Source of the DNA: Actinostola sp. cb2023
Lineage: Eukaryota; Cnidaria; Anthozoa; Actiniaria; Actinostolidae
Length of the DNA stretch: 64,000 bases
Direction of reading: 5' to 3'
Assembly (NCBI GenBank): GCA_033675265.1
Contig: JAUJYZ010001456.1
Coordinates: 115,001 to 179,000, forward strand
A program made the position numbers and the translations under genes. Below the pieces are notes generated by a model. It saw nothing but the letters and a program-made list of their open reading frames with translations. It made no database searches and was not told the origin of the DNA. Shown here piece by piece: positions 1 to 40,959 of the stretch. The first letter of the stretch is position 1, and each line of letters starts with the position of its first letter.

Positions 1-225
1 ACAATCACGAGCCGAAGGCGAATGATTGATGTAGATCTCATACAACACTGCACGGACGCGAATATTGCATCGGACTTATCATATCCACAGATGTATAAAA
101 TCTTGTTCTACTATAATTTTCAAGATACCAGTAAGCTTGGCCGAGAAATTAAAATCAAAGTTTTAGTCTATGCAAATCAAGACGATTTTGTATCAAAACT
201 ACAAGCTCTTCCACGGCTATGATTG
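1..225 (+). CDS. 3' terminal exon of an unrecognised gene (partial)
   Basis: The frame is open from the first base of the window and ends at a TGA at 223-225, giving about 74 residues. The composition is ordinary for a globular protein (mixed charged, aromatic and aliphatic residues, including a patch reading KILFYYNF followed by KIKVLVYANQDDF). The first ATG is at 22, but the open frame reaches the window edge, so this is probably the end of a longer coding sequence. Its AT-rich 3' flank runs toward the minus-strand WD-repeat gene, so the two would be convergent. I do not recognise the family. It could also be a chance ORF. Confidence 0.4.
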
Positions 226-667
226 CTATTGTGTTTTCCTCATGAATTATAATGAATATGATGATGATAATTATAATAATAATAATATTTTAAAGCGATA
301 AGGGATGATTTGCTTATTATTTCATGTATATTGGTTTTATACTTATATTTAGTATTATCCATTTTATTGAATTGACTTGATTATATTTTTATTATTTTTA
401 TTATTTTAATCTTTTCATTATAATTATTTTGATATATTCTATATTCAAGTTGGTGTGATATTTAACGATTTTTACCGACATAGAAATGAGGGAAAATTAG
501 AACTAATTTTCCCTCATACATATTTAACACTCATATTTAATGAGGGAAAATTAGTTCCAATTTGAGTTAAACCCATTTCGATCAGAGACTTGCTTGCTTC
601 TTACATGTTGCATTTTAGACTGATTCCCACTCTTGAGTGAATGTTCTGTGCATGCCTTGAGTGTTTA
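226..667. other. AT-rich intergenic stretch with a small inverted repeat
   Basis: No gene seen. It is very AT-rich. GAGGGAAAATTAG at 489-501 recurs inverted (CTAATTTTCCCTC) at 503-515 and again directly at 541-553. This is consistent with a small foldback sequence between the convergent genes. Confidence 0.4.
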
Positions 668-915
668 ATACTCCAGTTTCGAGTTGTTTAGATATCGCTG
701 TACTCCTTGACAAAAGACGCATTTGCTCAGGCTTAGCCTCAATTCAGTGTAAATTATGCACAAATACCGACGAGAACGCGAAAAAGTGCTGACATTCAAC
801 AATAGAAACCATTTTAAATTCCACGGGTTATTCTCTGGATTGAGGCTAAGCCTGAGCAAACGCGTCTTTTGTCAAGGAGTACAGCGGTGCGTAAACAACT
901 CGAAACTTGAGCATT
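668..915. mobile_element. Inverted-repeat (MITE-like) element, copy 1 of a family
   Basis: The left arm (about 668-760) and right arm (about 836-915) are near-perfect reverse complements, sharing for example GACGCATTTGCTCAGGCTTA and its complement. A second, more diverged copy with the same arms lies at 33448-33614, so this is a dispersed family and not a local hairpin. No ORF in it resembles a transposase. Confidence 0.7.
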
Positions 916-956
916 GAGGTGCAGTTTCTAAAATTTAAATCTTGAAAACGCTTTAC

Positions 957-28374
<27,418 letters not shown>

Positions 28375-28626
28375 ATTGTGTGTATTTGATGCGCTTCTTC
28401 AACTGCAATAGAACGCACGCAAATTGAATGTGCGCGCGCATAGAGTAATGACATGACCCATTGTTGCGTTGAGTCTAATTACTGATAAGTGGATGGAATG
28501 CTCTAATTGCACGAAAGAACGAACACAATGGATGGATGTCCAACGAGTGCACGTGATGTTTTATTTCCAGGGTTTGACAATTCGATAGAAATGGAATTTT
28601 ATTGTCTTGTAAAGCTTGTCTTGCTT

Positions 28627-29315
<689 letters not shown>

Positions 29316-29405
29316 TAACAGTTCTCACATATAATATATATAATCATTTATTTTTGTGAGTATCGTTTTATGTTAAAGAAGCTAATTATCCGTATAAATG
29401 TCACA

Positions 29406-29486
29406 GCAGTAGTAGTAGTAGTAGTATAGTAGTAGTAGTAGTAGTAGTAGTAGTATAGTAGTAGTAGCACGGTAGTAGTAGTAGTT

Positions 29487-29585
<99 letters not shown>
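29406..29585. repeat. (GTA)n array
   Basis: An imperfect trinucleotide run (AGTAGT) of about 180 bp with a few single-base interruptions. Confidence 0.95.
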
Positions 29586-29706
29586 TTCAGTTAATACAAA
29601 CTGATAAGGGTTGTGTTCCAATTTTGATTTCAGTTGTTTCGTTTTGTTTTGCATCAAGTTATTTCCATTCTTTGAATTCTATTTCTTATGATTTTTTATT
29701 TCAAGA

Positions 29707-29900
29707 TACACCTGTTTTCAAAAACGTTGTCCTTTTACAAAATACAAAATAGTAAAATAGTAAAAAAAATAATTGATTAGAGAAACAATAAGTCAGAGTA
29801 CAGCTTGAGTGCATTTCTTTTGTTTCTCTAATTAATTCCTTTTTTGCTATTTTACTATTTTATATTTTGTAAAAGGGCAACGGTTTTGAAAACAGGTGTA
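29707..29900. mobile_element. MITE family A copy at the 5' edge of the pseudogene
   Basis: TACACCTGTTTTCAAAAACG and TTGTCC at the left mirror GGGCAACGGTTTTGAAAACAGGTGTA at the right. The right end directly abuts the first preserved coding segment of the carboxypeptidase pseudogene. Confidence 0.75.
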
Positions 29901-30121
29901 TATCTAGACCCAAGGGTAAATAAGACGGTCGATTTCTATCCATTCGTTGGGTATTCACCAAATATGACTGTTGAAGGTGATTTGGTTTATGTAAACTATG
30001 GAACCACGCCAGATTACGAAGAATTAGAGAAGATGAATATTACTGTGAAAGGGAAAATAGTGATGTCAAGATCAGTATTAGTAAGTGCATAATTCATGAA
30101 TCCATTCTTTCCATCATCCAT

Positions 30122-30540
30122 CTATCCATTCATTCATTCATTCATTCATTCATTCATTCATTCATTCATTCATTCATTCATTCATTCATTCATTCATTCA
30201 TTCATTCATTCATTCATTCATTCATTCATTCATTCATTCATTCATTCATGTATTCGTTGATTGATTGATTCATACAATCATTCATTCATTCATTCATTCA
30301 TTCATTCATTCATTCATTCATTCATTCATTCATTCATGTATTCGTTGATTGATTGATTCATACAATCATTCATTCATTCATTCATTCATTCATTCATTCA
30401 TTCATTCATTCATGTATTCGTTGATTGATTGATTCATACAATCATTCATTCATTCATTCATTCATTCATTCATTCATTCATTCATTCATTCATTCATGTA
30501 TTCGTTGATTGATTGATTCATACAATCATTTATTCGTTCA
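30122..30540. repeat. (CATT)n array with periodic interruptions
   Basis: A long ATTC tetranucleotide run broken four times by the same segment containing GTATTCGTTGATTGATTGAT, giving a higher-order repeat. Lies in a former intron of the carboxypeptidase pseudogene. Confidence 0.95.
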
Positions 30541-31134
30541 TTCGTTCATTAATTCATTCATCCGTTCATTTATTTATTCTTTCATTCATGCATTCATTTA
30601 TTCATCCATTTATTTATTCGTTCATTCATTTACTGATTCAATCAACCATTCATCCATTCATCCATGTAGTATTCAAACTTGTCGCCATGTGGAAATTGAA
30701 TTGTCTCCTAAACAGTCCCATAATTCCCTGCGAAACAAATTAGTCACCAGTCTTCCACGAAGTTCCAAGTGGCGAATAAAGGACAACGATCGAAAACTAC
30801 ATGCGCTTTGACCCTTTGTCTTGGTTATATTACCTAGGCTAACGTAGCAGCAAGCAAGGGCGCCAAAGGATTCATAACTTTCCCAGACCCCAGGGGAGTA
30901 GCCCCGGTTGGCATATCACATGACATCACGTACCCAAATGGACCATGGTTATCTAATGACGCGGTTCAACTCTTGTCATTATTTCGAAAATCCTACGTGG
31001 GGGACAAACTTACCCCAAGGGTACCCGCTACAGAGGGCCGTATACCAATGATAGTGATATACTGCAAATACCGGTGCAACAAATCTCGTATGGACAGGCA
31101 ATGGAGCTTTTCAGACGCATGAAAGGTTTGTTTT

Positions 31135-31206
31135 ATTTTATTTGTCAGCGCTTAGAACAGTCCTGTATAGGCGCTATATAAGTAATTATTATTATTATTA
31201 TTATTG
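31135..31206 (+). mobile_element. SINE-like 3' tail, GCGCTATATAAG then (ATT)n
   Basis: GTCAGCGCTTAGAACAGTCC followed by GCGCTATATAAGTAATTATT. Same tail family as 8081-8272 and 52690-52765. Confidence 0.55.
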
Positions 31207-31502
31207 TTGAATATTAAATGTTTTGCAAGGCTCGCGTGGTTTCCATGGAGACCATGTGAAAACATAAGATCTAAACGAAACTATATGTCACTGAAGAAAG
31301 CATACGCTCTTCAAACCTTGCGCGCGCACGTTTTTTTCAGTATGTCCGAGCTAGAACGCCGCAATACAATTGGAGAGCCTAAATTGGCATATGCGTAGGT
31401 GCGCATTGATAAGAAAAGGGCAAAAATAACAGCTCTATAAATTCTATATTACTATGTAAGACTGCTTGTGCTTGAGTTCTGAAGAACTGTACTGTATATA
31501 TT

Positions 31503-31697
31503 ATCTATAGCATGAAACACGTACATGGCTCAATCAGGATGGTTCAAAGGGGGGTAAGAAGTAGGGGCAAGGGGGAGAGGAGTGAGGTAGCTTCTGTAGC
31601 ATCAACCACGTAAATGGCTCAATCAGGGCAGCGGTTGTTGCAAAGGGGGTAGGAAGTACGGGCAAGGGGGAGAGGAGTGAGGTAGCTTCTGTAGCAT
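31503..31697. repeat. ~90-bp direct duplication
   Basis: Two copies share ACGTA(C/A)ATGGCTCAATCAGG, AGTA(G/C)GGGCAAGGGGGAGAGG and GTGAGGTAGCTTCTGTAGCA. Lies between the second and third blocks of the pseudogene. Confidence 0.8.
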
Positions 31698-33447
31698 GAC
31701 AACCAGGGTAACGGTGAAGAAGGGGGAAGTAAAATGAACTAATTGCTTTGGTACATTTCTAGGACACGATGTATCACCCAACTGGCAGATACCTCAGTTC
31801 AACATGACCCTAAAGACTGGACCAGGGTTCCATAACGATACCTTGAAGATTAAGCTAAAAGTCAACACTCAAATCAACTCCACCTCAATCTACAACGTGA
31901 TAGGAACAATAACCGGAAGTGAAGAACCCGATCGTGACGTCATCGTCGGAAACCATTGGGATTCGTGGGTTTTCGGAGCAGCTGACGCTCTTAGTGGCGC
32001 GTCGACAACTCACGAGATCGCTCGGGTGCTCGGACTCCTCCGAAAATCGGGCTGGAGGCCGAGACGAACTATCAAGATATGTAGCTGGGGAGGGGAAGAG
32101 TGGGGACTGTTCGGTTGATCAGAATGGGTTGAGGAGAATTCTAAAGTATTGAGTTAGCGAGCAATTGCCTATGTGAACTTAGACATTGCGGTGCAAGGTA
32201 ACTTTGTACTACGCGCACGCGCAAGCCCGTTATTTAAACAAGTCACCCACAAATGGGCGAAGAAGGTTAAAGATCCCACATTGACTGACGGGACGAGCAT
32301 GTATGACACGTGGTTGAAGAAAACACCTGTGTTTTTCCCAGGAGAACCGCAACTCTACATCAACTTCCGAAGTAGTGATTACGTCATGTTCTACGACTAT
32401 CTCGGGATTCCCTCGAGTGACTACGGGTACTGGTACGGCTACCAAAACAAGTCGTCAATGTACCCGGTGTACCATACCACGGCAGATACATTTTATTGGA
32501 TGCAAAAGTTTGTAGGTTTAAAAACTCCGGACCTTAAAAGGTCCATCAAGCTATGGCACAGTTTAGCAGAGGATTATTACTTAATTTGTCTGACTCGCTT
32601 GTTCCTTACAACGTTTATGACTTTGCCAAGGTTTTAAATCTTTCGTATGAAATACTTGATCAATCACATTTAATGAAGAATGACAACATTCAAGAGCAAC
32701 ATATGAAGTATCTTGGACAAGCGGTTCATGAATTTCTCAAGTACGCCAAAAGATTCGAAGAACGAACGGCAACAATTTCCAAACAGGCAAATCTACAACT
32801 ACGCATGCTCAATGACAAAGTAGTCCAAGTAGAGAAAGCATTCATCGCTCCTGACGGGTTGCTAGGGCGACCATGGGATCGTCACGTGGCTTTTAACTTT
32901 GGATTTAAGAACGCTAATTAGTTCAAGCAACGTTTCCTGGAGTCACCGAAGCCGCCTACAAAGCACTCGACACGGGGGACTGGGAAACAGTGAGGAAGCA
33001 AATTTCTTTGGCCATCAATTCAGTGCGCATGGCAACTAAAGTCCTCAAACCTGCATTAATCAAACAGGCCTAGATTTTTGGTATATTTGTATTTCAAAAC
33101 TGACAACTAGTAGTTTTCACGTGGCCTGTGGAATTATGGGATTGTTTAACATGTTTAATCGATTTTCAATCTGGCGCGAAAGTTTAAATGCGATGTTTGA
33201 ATTTGAATAAATAATAATAATCAATCTTTATTCATGAGGCCTACATCACTAAAGTGTCATATCACCAAGTTTGGCACAAAACAATTGTCACCAAATATCA
33301 AACACCTGTATTTCATGATATCTAGAGAGATAGGTTTGAAGGTGATACGTACTGTTATTCTATAGTTATACCAAGGACACTTCATGTTTCAAATCAGTAG
33401 TCCCTATTCGCGTTCACAGATCCCGTTGTAAAACCGCTGAACTTATT

Positions 33448-33614
33448 GACATCAGACGCATTTGTACAGGGTTAGCCTCGAGTCAGTGTAAATTATTCAC
33501 AAATATCAACAAGAACACGAAAATATGTTGACATGAAACAATAGAAGCATTTTTGAATTGCACGGACTATTTTCTGAATCGAGGCTATAAGCCTGTACAA
33601 ATGCGTCTTGTCAA
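33448..33614. mobile_element. Inverted-repeat element, second copy of the 668-915 family
   Basis: ACGCATTTGTACAGGGTTAG near 33457 is mirrored by CTATAAGCCTGTACAAATGCGTC near 33582-33606. The arms are more diverged than in the first copy. Confidence 0.65.
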
Positions 33615-33800
33615 GGACAGCGGTCATCTCTAAACAACGCGAAACTGGAGTATTATAATCAAAGACACCTGTTGGCCATGTAACTCGTGGATTACCCCTC
33701 CCCTGGCAAAGTTGTGAGCCTGCGATGTACTTCAGCGGCAACGTAATGAAAGTTTACAGCCGAGCGAGTGATCCCAAAAATGTCCCAATGTCATCCCTAT

Positions 33801-33828
33801 AACTCGTGGATTACGTAATCCACGAGTT
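33801..33828. repeat. Perfect short palindrome
   Basis: AACTCGTGGATTAC directly followed by GTAATCCACGAGTT. A single arm (TAACTCGTGGATTAC) is also present near 33681. Confidence 0.8.
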
Positions 33829-34049
33829 AAAAATGATCCATTGCGTCACCTGTCACGTGACTTCTTAAATTTTCAACTGAATGGTCTTGATCAAATCAAG
33901 TGAATGTACCGGAAAGCATCAATGCCAACCTCAACCAGACTCGTACCCAGGCGTTTCTCTTACTCACCTTGTGGGCGCGCGGTGTGTAGTGGGAAGGGAG
34001 GAAGAAAAATATCCTTCCTAAGAGCAGAGCTTTCATTATTTCCCCAAAT

Positions 34050-34358
34050 TCCATTTAACAATTAGTCACCAAAGGCGAAGTGAATATCGGTGAATAATAA
34101 CCGAGACGAAGTCGAGGTTATTATCACTGCTATTCGCTGAGCCTGAGGTGACTAATTGTTTTAGTAGAATTACACAGGTGATTATTTGAAAAAATAAAAA
34201 TAAATAAGCATTTTAAAGAAAATATTTTTTATTTCATATTTCAAAAGCTGGCAGCCATTTTGTCAAAATGCTGTAGGTAACTATCGAGAAATAGTCCGAA
34301 GTTCTCGACCAATCAGCGCGCTTGATTTTCTATAATCACCTGTGTAATTCTACTAATG
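34050..34358. mobile_element. Two adjacent inverted-repeat elements
   Basis: AATTAGTCACCAAAGGC near 34061 is mirrored imperfectly by GCCTGAGGTGACTAATT near 34141. AGTAGAATTACACAGGTGAT near 34164 is mirrored by ATCACCTGTGTAATTCTACT near 34334. Confidence 0.65.
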
Positions 34359-34636
34359 CCAGTTAGTCTTGTACTCGAGTTACACTCCTCCCTTCGAATT
34401 CCCTTAATTTTAACAGTACAGTACTGGACAACTTTGGTGCATGGTTTATTTGCAATGTGACATTAGGACTGTGTACGTCCTACAACGGTCATGTTAAATG
34501 AATCCTAGTTGTAACAACGTTTTAATCTTATCTAATGCTTGTAAAGTATCTTATTGAAAGTTATTTGGATCTAATTAAACTAATATGACTGATGAGGTCG
34601 ACAATGTAATTCAAAATAAAAAAAATTAAAATAATT

Positions 34637-34690
34637 TATTTATTCACGTAGAACACAAAAGAGCTTACAATAAAACTCGTGAGAACGTTA
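34637..34690. repeat. Dispersed retro-tail fragment
   Basis: TTATTTATTCACGTAGAACACAAAAG... matches the segment after the (AAT)n run at 15266-15320, with GAGCTTACAAYAAAACTCGT shared. Probably a short retroposon 3' end read on the minus strand. Confidence 0.6.
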
Positions 34691-34815
34691 TACTAATTTT
34701 TACGTTAATAGATTGATCTTACAATTAACTTCCCAGCTATACTTGTTGTCACGTGATTCTAAGCTGTTAACCAATCAGCGTCAGCCACGTCGATCGCAAG
34801 CACAGAGCCTGCTTG

Positions 34816-37735
34816 TCAATCACACTTCCATGGCAACACCTTTTGGAAATGAAGGCTATAGATGTATCTCCCTGCACAGCATCTGTAAAGCCAGGTAGAG
34901 TACAGTCTCCAGCCACAGGTAGCCCATCGACGACATTGGTAACACTTGGGTATTGGAATACCATGGCAACATTTATGGGTGTGGAAGTTATACAGGCGGT
35001 GACGACAGCATTTCTGGAAGCGAGGGTTATAGCTGTGCGCACCACAGCGGTAAACGGGACATCGGGTCTTCCTTGGCATGAGCTTACCGTGGCAGCATCT
35101 ATGCGTGAAGGGGTTGTACGTCACCGAGGACTTTGGTGGGCGGAGGTGGGTACAATGGAAAACGGGACATTTGCCTTTTTTGCGGACGAAGCGATTGAAG
35201 CAACAACTGTGCGTTTTAATGTTGTAGCGTACAGAGCCACACTGGCGGATTGTTGGTGGGGGAGGGGTAATCCTTCGTCGTCGTCGTCTTCTCCGGATCC
35301 GCCATCCTCTTAGGACAGGTTTTCTCACTGTTAAAATATGAAGATCTTGATGTCAAATATTTAAAACGATGTAAGAGACACTGTTCGTTTGGTTGTACGA
35401 GGATATTTATTTCAACCGCTCGTAGTATGCGCCAAAGGTTTGAACAGACAGAACTTCGTGATATACTTTTAGGATTTCAAATAGCATGATAAAAAAAGAA
35501 TCGAGTGCATCTTCATACCTTCCTCTCTCTTCTTAGTGTTCTTTTGTTCCTCTTCCATTGGACTGTTCTGGCCATCAACAGCACTAGCATTTTCAGAAAA
35601 CTGGTCTTCTGTAAGTTCTGTCAAGTGCAAGTACACAGATGACAGCGTTATAGCAAACCGTTTTTCGTTACGATAAAAATAACTTCCACAAAATAAGCTT
35701 CTTTTGTACAAATTTCGAGCCCGCCATTATTCAAACTGGTTCCTGGCCGGTGACTAATTGTACAATAGAAGTGACGTCAGTTTCTCAACATCGTTCGTCG
35801 CAAGTTCGTTACATGGCTAATTTACACGCATCAACACTGCGATTTTTTGGCGATTCAAGACACTGTTTCTTGTTCAAATGTGTTAATCATAATTAGACTA
35901 AAAATACAGTGCAGCGAGCCGTGTAGCGACGCGTTCACAATGAGAAACTGACGTCACAGTCTATTGTTCGCAGGAACACGACTTAGTAATGGCGGACGCA
36001 TTTTTGCCTATTTTGAGAGTCCAATATTTCACTCCTTTATTCTTATATCGACTTAAAAACAACTAAAACTGCTATCTTGGAGCTTAAAAGACTATTTTAC
36101 GAATAAATCAATTATTTAGTAATGGTACGAATTTCGTCATAGTATATAGCACTTTAAGAAAGACAAACGCACATGCAGATATCTCTGTGTTGCTACAATA
36201 TTCAAACAATGTTCTGTATGTTAAGTACTGTTTACAGAATGAGTGGCCGTTCTGTATCTGTAGATCCGATACAGAACGGACACGAATTCTGTAAACGCGC
36301 TTCTAAAACTTTAATATGCAATTACACTATATATGAAACATAGTCCTCTTTAGTTTAGAAACAATTTTTTTATTTGTGAAAGCAGTTCGATGTTTGATTC
36401 CTATAAAGTTCTATACATGCAAAAGCCAACAATAAAACATAATCGTATGAACAACGACGGATAGTAACGATCAGAAGCTACTGAAACTTCTGTTATCACA
36501 GATCAGCTCTTTAGGCTTTATAACAACAGCAGTCAAACATTAAAGTCTTCATTACTTTTTTTGGTCAAAAATAATTGCACAGATACGTCTGTGTACATGT
36601 TGCCACAATTTTCAAGAAGATCTCGTTTTGTTTTTGTTAGCATGGTATACATTAACATAAGCCTCAGTAAGCTATGATCACTAAGTTATGTGACACATAC
36701 TCACCCCCTAAATCTGCAGGTTCATCTTCAACAAATTCTACACTGTTTGTGGTCATTGATTGTTTTGATCCAAGGAGATCATCTGTAAATTAAAGAAACC
36801 GAAATGATATACTTGGCGAAACCGTAGAAATATCTGGAGAAAACGCGATGCTATAGTAGCTTATAGTAAGATAAAACGGCGCTTCTCATCGCGATCTCTG
36901 CACTGTAGCTCACAGCTCATTATTCACATCAAGCGTACAAGAAAAAGTAGGAAGGAAAGCAAAAGAAGAAGGGCAGAGCGAAAAAGGGGTGAATGTTTTG
37001 GGTTGTGTACCAAAGCAGATGCTGTCTATCTGCTGTTACACATACTTGACACTTTCTATGGGTTGCAGGATCCTTTATATTAACCCTTCGGGTTGTTCTC
37101 CTGCAACCTTCCACTATTTATTCAAATTATGTACTTGTGATTTTATATATTGTGTGGAAAATAAAAACCTTTGAAACTTTGAAATAGCAAAGTCCACCCG
37201 ATTTGCGAACCGGACAATGAAGGAAGGTAAAATACAACACAAACAAATTCTGCGTGAATGTTGTTGGTTGTGTTCCACAGCAAACGACAACAAGCATGCG
37301 TGCAAGTAAATGAAGGAAAGCAAAATAAATCACGCCGAAAATTACCCTGGTTCCAGAGGCTTTGTCAAACTCTATATAATACGATGTTTGTATATAGCGC
37401 GAGCTCGCGGGAAGTCGCTTCGCGGCGACCAAACATCGCATTGAAAAGTTTGACAAAGCCTCTGGAACCAGGGTAGCCGAAATTAGGCTCTGTTTTTGAC
37501 AGTGTACTAATTTTAGAAAAGCAAAACAAATAGATAAGTATACGTTAGTACAGAGACTTCCGCAAATGCACATCTTACCAGAGAAATTAACGTCCTGGTT
37601 CAGTTGTTGATTATCTTCGTCAACTTGACCATCATCGTTTTGCATTACTTTGGCATCTCCCAAACTTCCAATCTTCATCTCAATGGCATGGAGTACTGCC
37701 ACGATGGCCAAGAGATATACCAAATATTTCCACAT
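34816..37735 (-). CDS. Galaxin-like secreted acidic protein, 4 exons
   Basis: Exons 37735-37579, 36782-36705, 35617-35519 and 35327-34816, all joined in phase 1, give 281 residues. Residues 1-20 (MWKYLVYLLAIVAVLHAIEM) form a signal peptide. Residues about 25-95 are Asp/Glu/Gln-rich. A run of eight arginines follows and may be a proprotein cleavage site. The C-terminal domain has galaxin-type repeats, each with a CC pair (HSCCFN, HRCCHG, QKCCRH, HKCCHG, YRCCAG). Galaxins are skeletal matrix proteins of stony corals, and the acidic-plus-galaxin layout recalls the galaxin-like/amgalaxin group. The final repeat is cut short by an apparent 1-base shift near 34850. Calcification is an inference, since non-calcifying anthozoans also have galaxin-like genes. 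Confidence 0.85.
35757..35976. mobile_element. Inverted-repeat element in or near galaxin intron 2
   Basis: CAATAGAAGTGACGTCAGTT with TCTCA near 35763 is mirrored by TGAGAAACTGACGTCACAGT near 35940. The TGACGTCA core is a CRE-like palindrome, here probably part of the element. Confidence 0.65.
36150..36645. repeat. Single-copy relatives of the 83-bp minisatellite plus a small inverted repeat
   Basis: ATATCTCTGTGTTGCTACAA near 36179 and GCACAGATACGTCTGTGTAC near 36577 resemble the 2780-4330 unit. A small inverted repeat lies at 36233-36297 (TTACAGAAT ... ATTCTGTAA). Confidence 0.6.
37348..37476. mobile_element. MITE with TACCCTGGTTCCAGAGGC ends
   Basis: CCCTGGTTCCAGAGGCTTTG at the left is mirrored by CAAAGCCTCTGGAACCAGGG at the right. 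A lone end is at about 55853. In intron 1 of the galaxin-like gene. Confidence 0.75.
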
Positions 37736-38056
37736 CTTTTCTGAGCTTCCAGGTTTTGCGCGAGATCGAGTGGTTCTTCAAGCAACCAGTGAAAGTTTGG
37801 TCGTTTGCGCTTCCATTTCTATAAATAACACTCTTTACGCAATAATAATAATAATAATAATAATAATTTGGTTTCTATTTTGGGCTGAGACTAAAACTAC
37901 TTAATGATCAATCATGCAATAAAGGTGTTTTAGTTAACATGCCATTTCGTGTTTTATTCTTCTTTCACCGAGTGATCGCAACGCTTGAATTTATCATTAA
38001 ATTCCGGTTACATGTTTCATCTCACAACTGGCTCTGATCATGATCAGCATAAAATG

Positions 38057-38059
38057 ATT

Positions 38060-38119
<60 letters not shown>

Positions 38120-38335
38120 TGATGAACGATCGATCTTTATTTAAACACGGATGTCAGCGATATCGATAGATCTAGACAAACACTCGCGTCATCAACCACT
38201 TGACAAGTCACCAGATCAAAGGATGGAATCGAAAATCCGCTTATTGCAGTTGTAAACACTATAGCTTTTCTTATTCGCCAGGCTTAAAATATAGTAGAAC
38301 TCTTAATAAGAAATGGACAGGTCAACCCGGCAGAT
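38057..38335. mobile_element. Dispersed repeat with (GATA)n end, copy 1
   Basis: (ATAG)n at 38057-38118 is followed by GATCTTTATTTAAACACGGA and then a unique-looking body ending near AGAAATGGACAGGTCAAC. Copy 2 at 42761-43138 has the same order. Read on the minus strand it looks like a retroposon 3' end (AATAAAGATC) with a (TATC)n tail. Confidence 0.65.
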
Positions 38336-38814
38336 CAAATAGACAATACATTTTGTAAATGTCCAACTCTTAGCAAATTTGTTGTCCACTGGAACTACAA
38401 CTGATATTAGACCGAAACAGGATTGAAAAGTTATACACGGAAACGTAAAAACTGGTTCCTTTGTTGTGTACGCGCTTGATAGAAAGGAGAGAATATTAAG
38501 GAATCAAACCAGTGAAACTCAACCGACAGTATAACCAGGAGCCCATTACTAGGAGCAGGTTCCTCCCCTTTAATAGGTTTATACGACATATTTTATTTTG
38601 CACAAATTGAGCTAAAAATAGAAACACTCATTATAAACTCCGCGTGATTATCCAATCATATCGCGTCTTACACAATAGGAATCTGACGTCAGATTCAACA
38701 CTGCTTTGCTTTCAATGGCGGCCGAAAGCGTACCGTGTAGTTCCCGAGCTGTGACTTAGTGAAATTTCAGATCAGTTTCGTCGTCTTCAGTACTTCATCG
38801 AGCGAGGAAGAGCA

Positions 38815-39464
<650 letters not shown>

Positions 39465-40536
39465 TCTCTTACGAAGAACCTAATTAAACTTGTGCAGGAC
39501 TAGCAGTGAGAACCGAGCTAATGAATATTCCAAACCGCCGGTGTGTTTTTGTTGTCTGAAACGGCAGCAAAGGATTTTGTCGAAAATTCTTGACATTGAC
39601 AGAAAGTTCCTTCAAAAACAGCGAAGTGAAGCACAGAAAAGCTTCTTTTTCTGTGACCTGGATGAAGATCTTATCGCATTTTTATTCAGCGGCTGATCTT
39701 GGAGCGCCTTTTTTGAAAGACGCCGTTGGCGAAAGAACTTCGCCTACACTCAGTGATATATGTACAGGACCCGAAATGATCCCTGGCTCCGAAATGATCC
39801 CCAGACTGGCTCTGAAATGATCCCCAGTGAAATTCTGGAATGGTTGAATTCAGTCCCGTAGATTAATTCCTTGGCCAACAAATCGTTCATATGAAAATTA
39901 TTATATTTATAGCGTTTACATGTATACTTTTTATCAAGTGTATTTTAATTGAATTGTAATGATACTCAAAGGATTAAATAAATAAAATAAATAAATACAC
40001 TTTATCATTGAGGGTAACTAGAATAACAGTTTACTAAGTAATCACAGAGCTAGGCATAATAATAAACCAAAAGGGGAGAAGATTAACATGGATATACAAA
40101 CTAGAAAAAAATATAGGTGGCTAAATTTATTTTGTCGGGGAAAATGCCATGATTTATTGTCGAAGCGTAGATGGCTTACTATTCTATGCTAATAGATTTC
40201 TAAGATCGTTCAGGTGGTTATGTACTAGCCTGAGGTTGCGGGGGATGGGGATGGGGTTAGTAGAAGGAGAAGGTTAGTTTGGGATAGAGTTGATGGGAGA
40301 AGGGGAGTTTTAATCTGCTGGGGATGATGTTAGAAAGGGGCTAAAGAGAATAGGGGAATAGAGAATAATGAGAAGGTGAAAGAGAGACAAAAAAGATATG
40401 GGTGATGTTCACGGGGGAGGGCAATGGGATATGGGAAATGGATGAGAGTGTAGATTTATGGGAAGGGGAGAGAATGTAGGGAAGGAGGGCTGGTATGTGG
40501 GGGAAAAAGGGAATGGATGAGGATGAGAATTCATGT
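39465..40536. other. Stretch without recognised gene
   Basis: Contains short open frames (39490-39820, plus) with no family resemblance, an AT-rich block near 39880-40060 and a G-rich block at 40230-40520. The phrase GAAATGATCCC is repeated three times near 39774-39822. Confidence 0.4.
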
Positions 40537-40820
<284 letters not shown>

Positions 40821-40821
<1 letters not shown>

Positions 40822-40959
40822 TTTTGAGCCTTGGATTGCATTTCGCTTTGTTGATCATCCATTTTACAATATCTACATAGCCAAATCGCGCCGCCAAATG
40901 TAGAGGAGTGTGTCCTGAATTGTCACTAACGTCAGGGTTCATGCTACACTCTTGTATGA

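Larger units (their letters stand above)
29901..33073 (+). pseudogene. Glutamate carboxypeptidase II / NAALADase-like pseudogene
   Basis: Three coding blocks with splice-like borders are kept: 29901-30080 (GDLVYVNYGTTPDYEEL, then GTAAGT), 30838-31125 and 31762-33073. In the family this is a membrane-anchored M28 zinc peptidase. The expected metal ligands are visible: His in NHWDSW, Asp in GAADALSG, Glu in GGEEWG, Asp in YVNLD and His in VYHTTADT. It is disabled by TGA at 32116, TAG at 32155, TAG at 32919 and frameshifts near 31030-31045, 32550-32570 and 32930. The N-terminal cytoplasmic/transmembrane part is missing; a MITE sits there. The C-terminal end (to TAG 33071) is recognisable in another frame. 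Confidence 0.85.

Noticed and set aside
34713..35313. Plus-strand ORFs of 61 and 166 codons across the galaxin region
   Set aside because: Shadow frames of the minus-strand galaxin repeats, which have recognisable CC motifs and matching splice phases.
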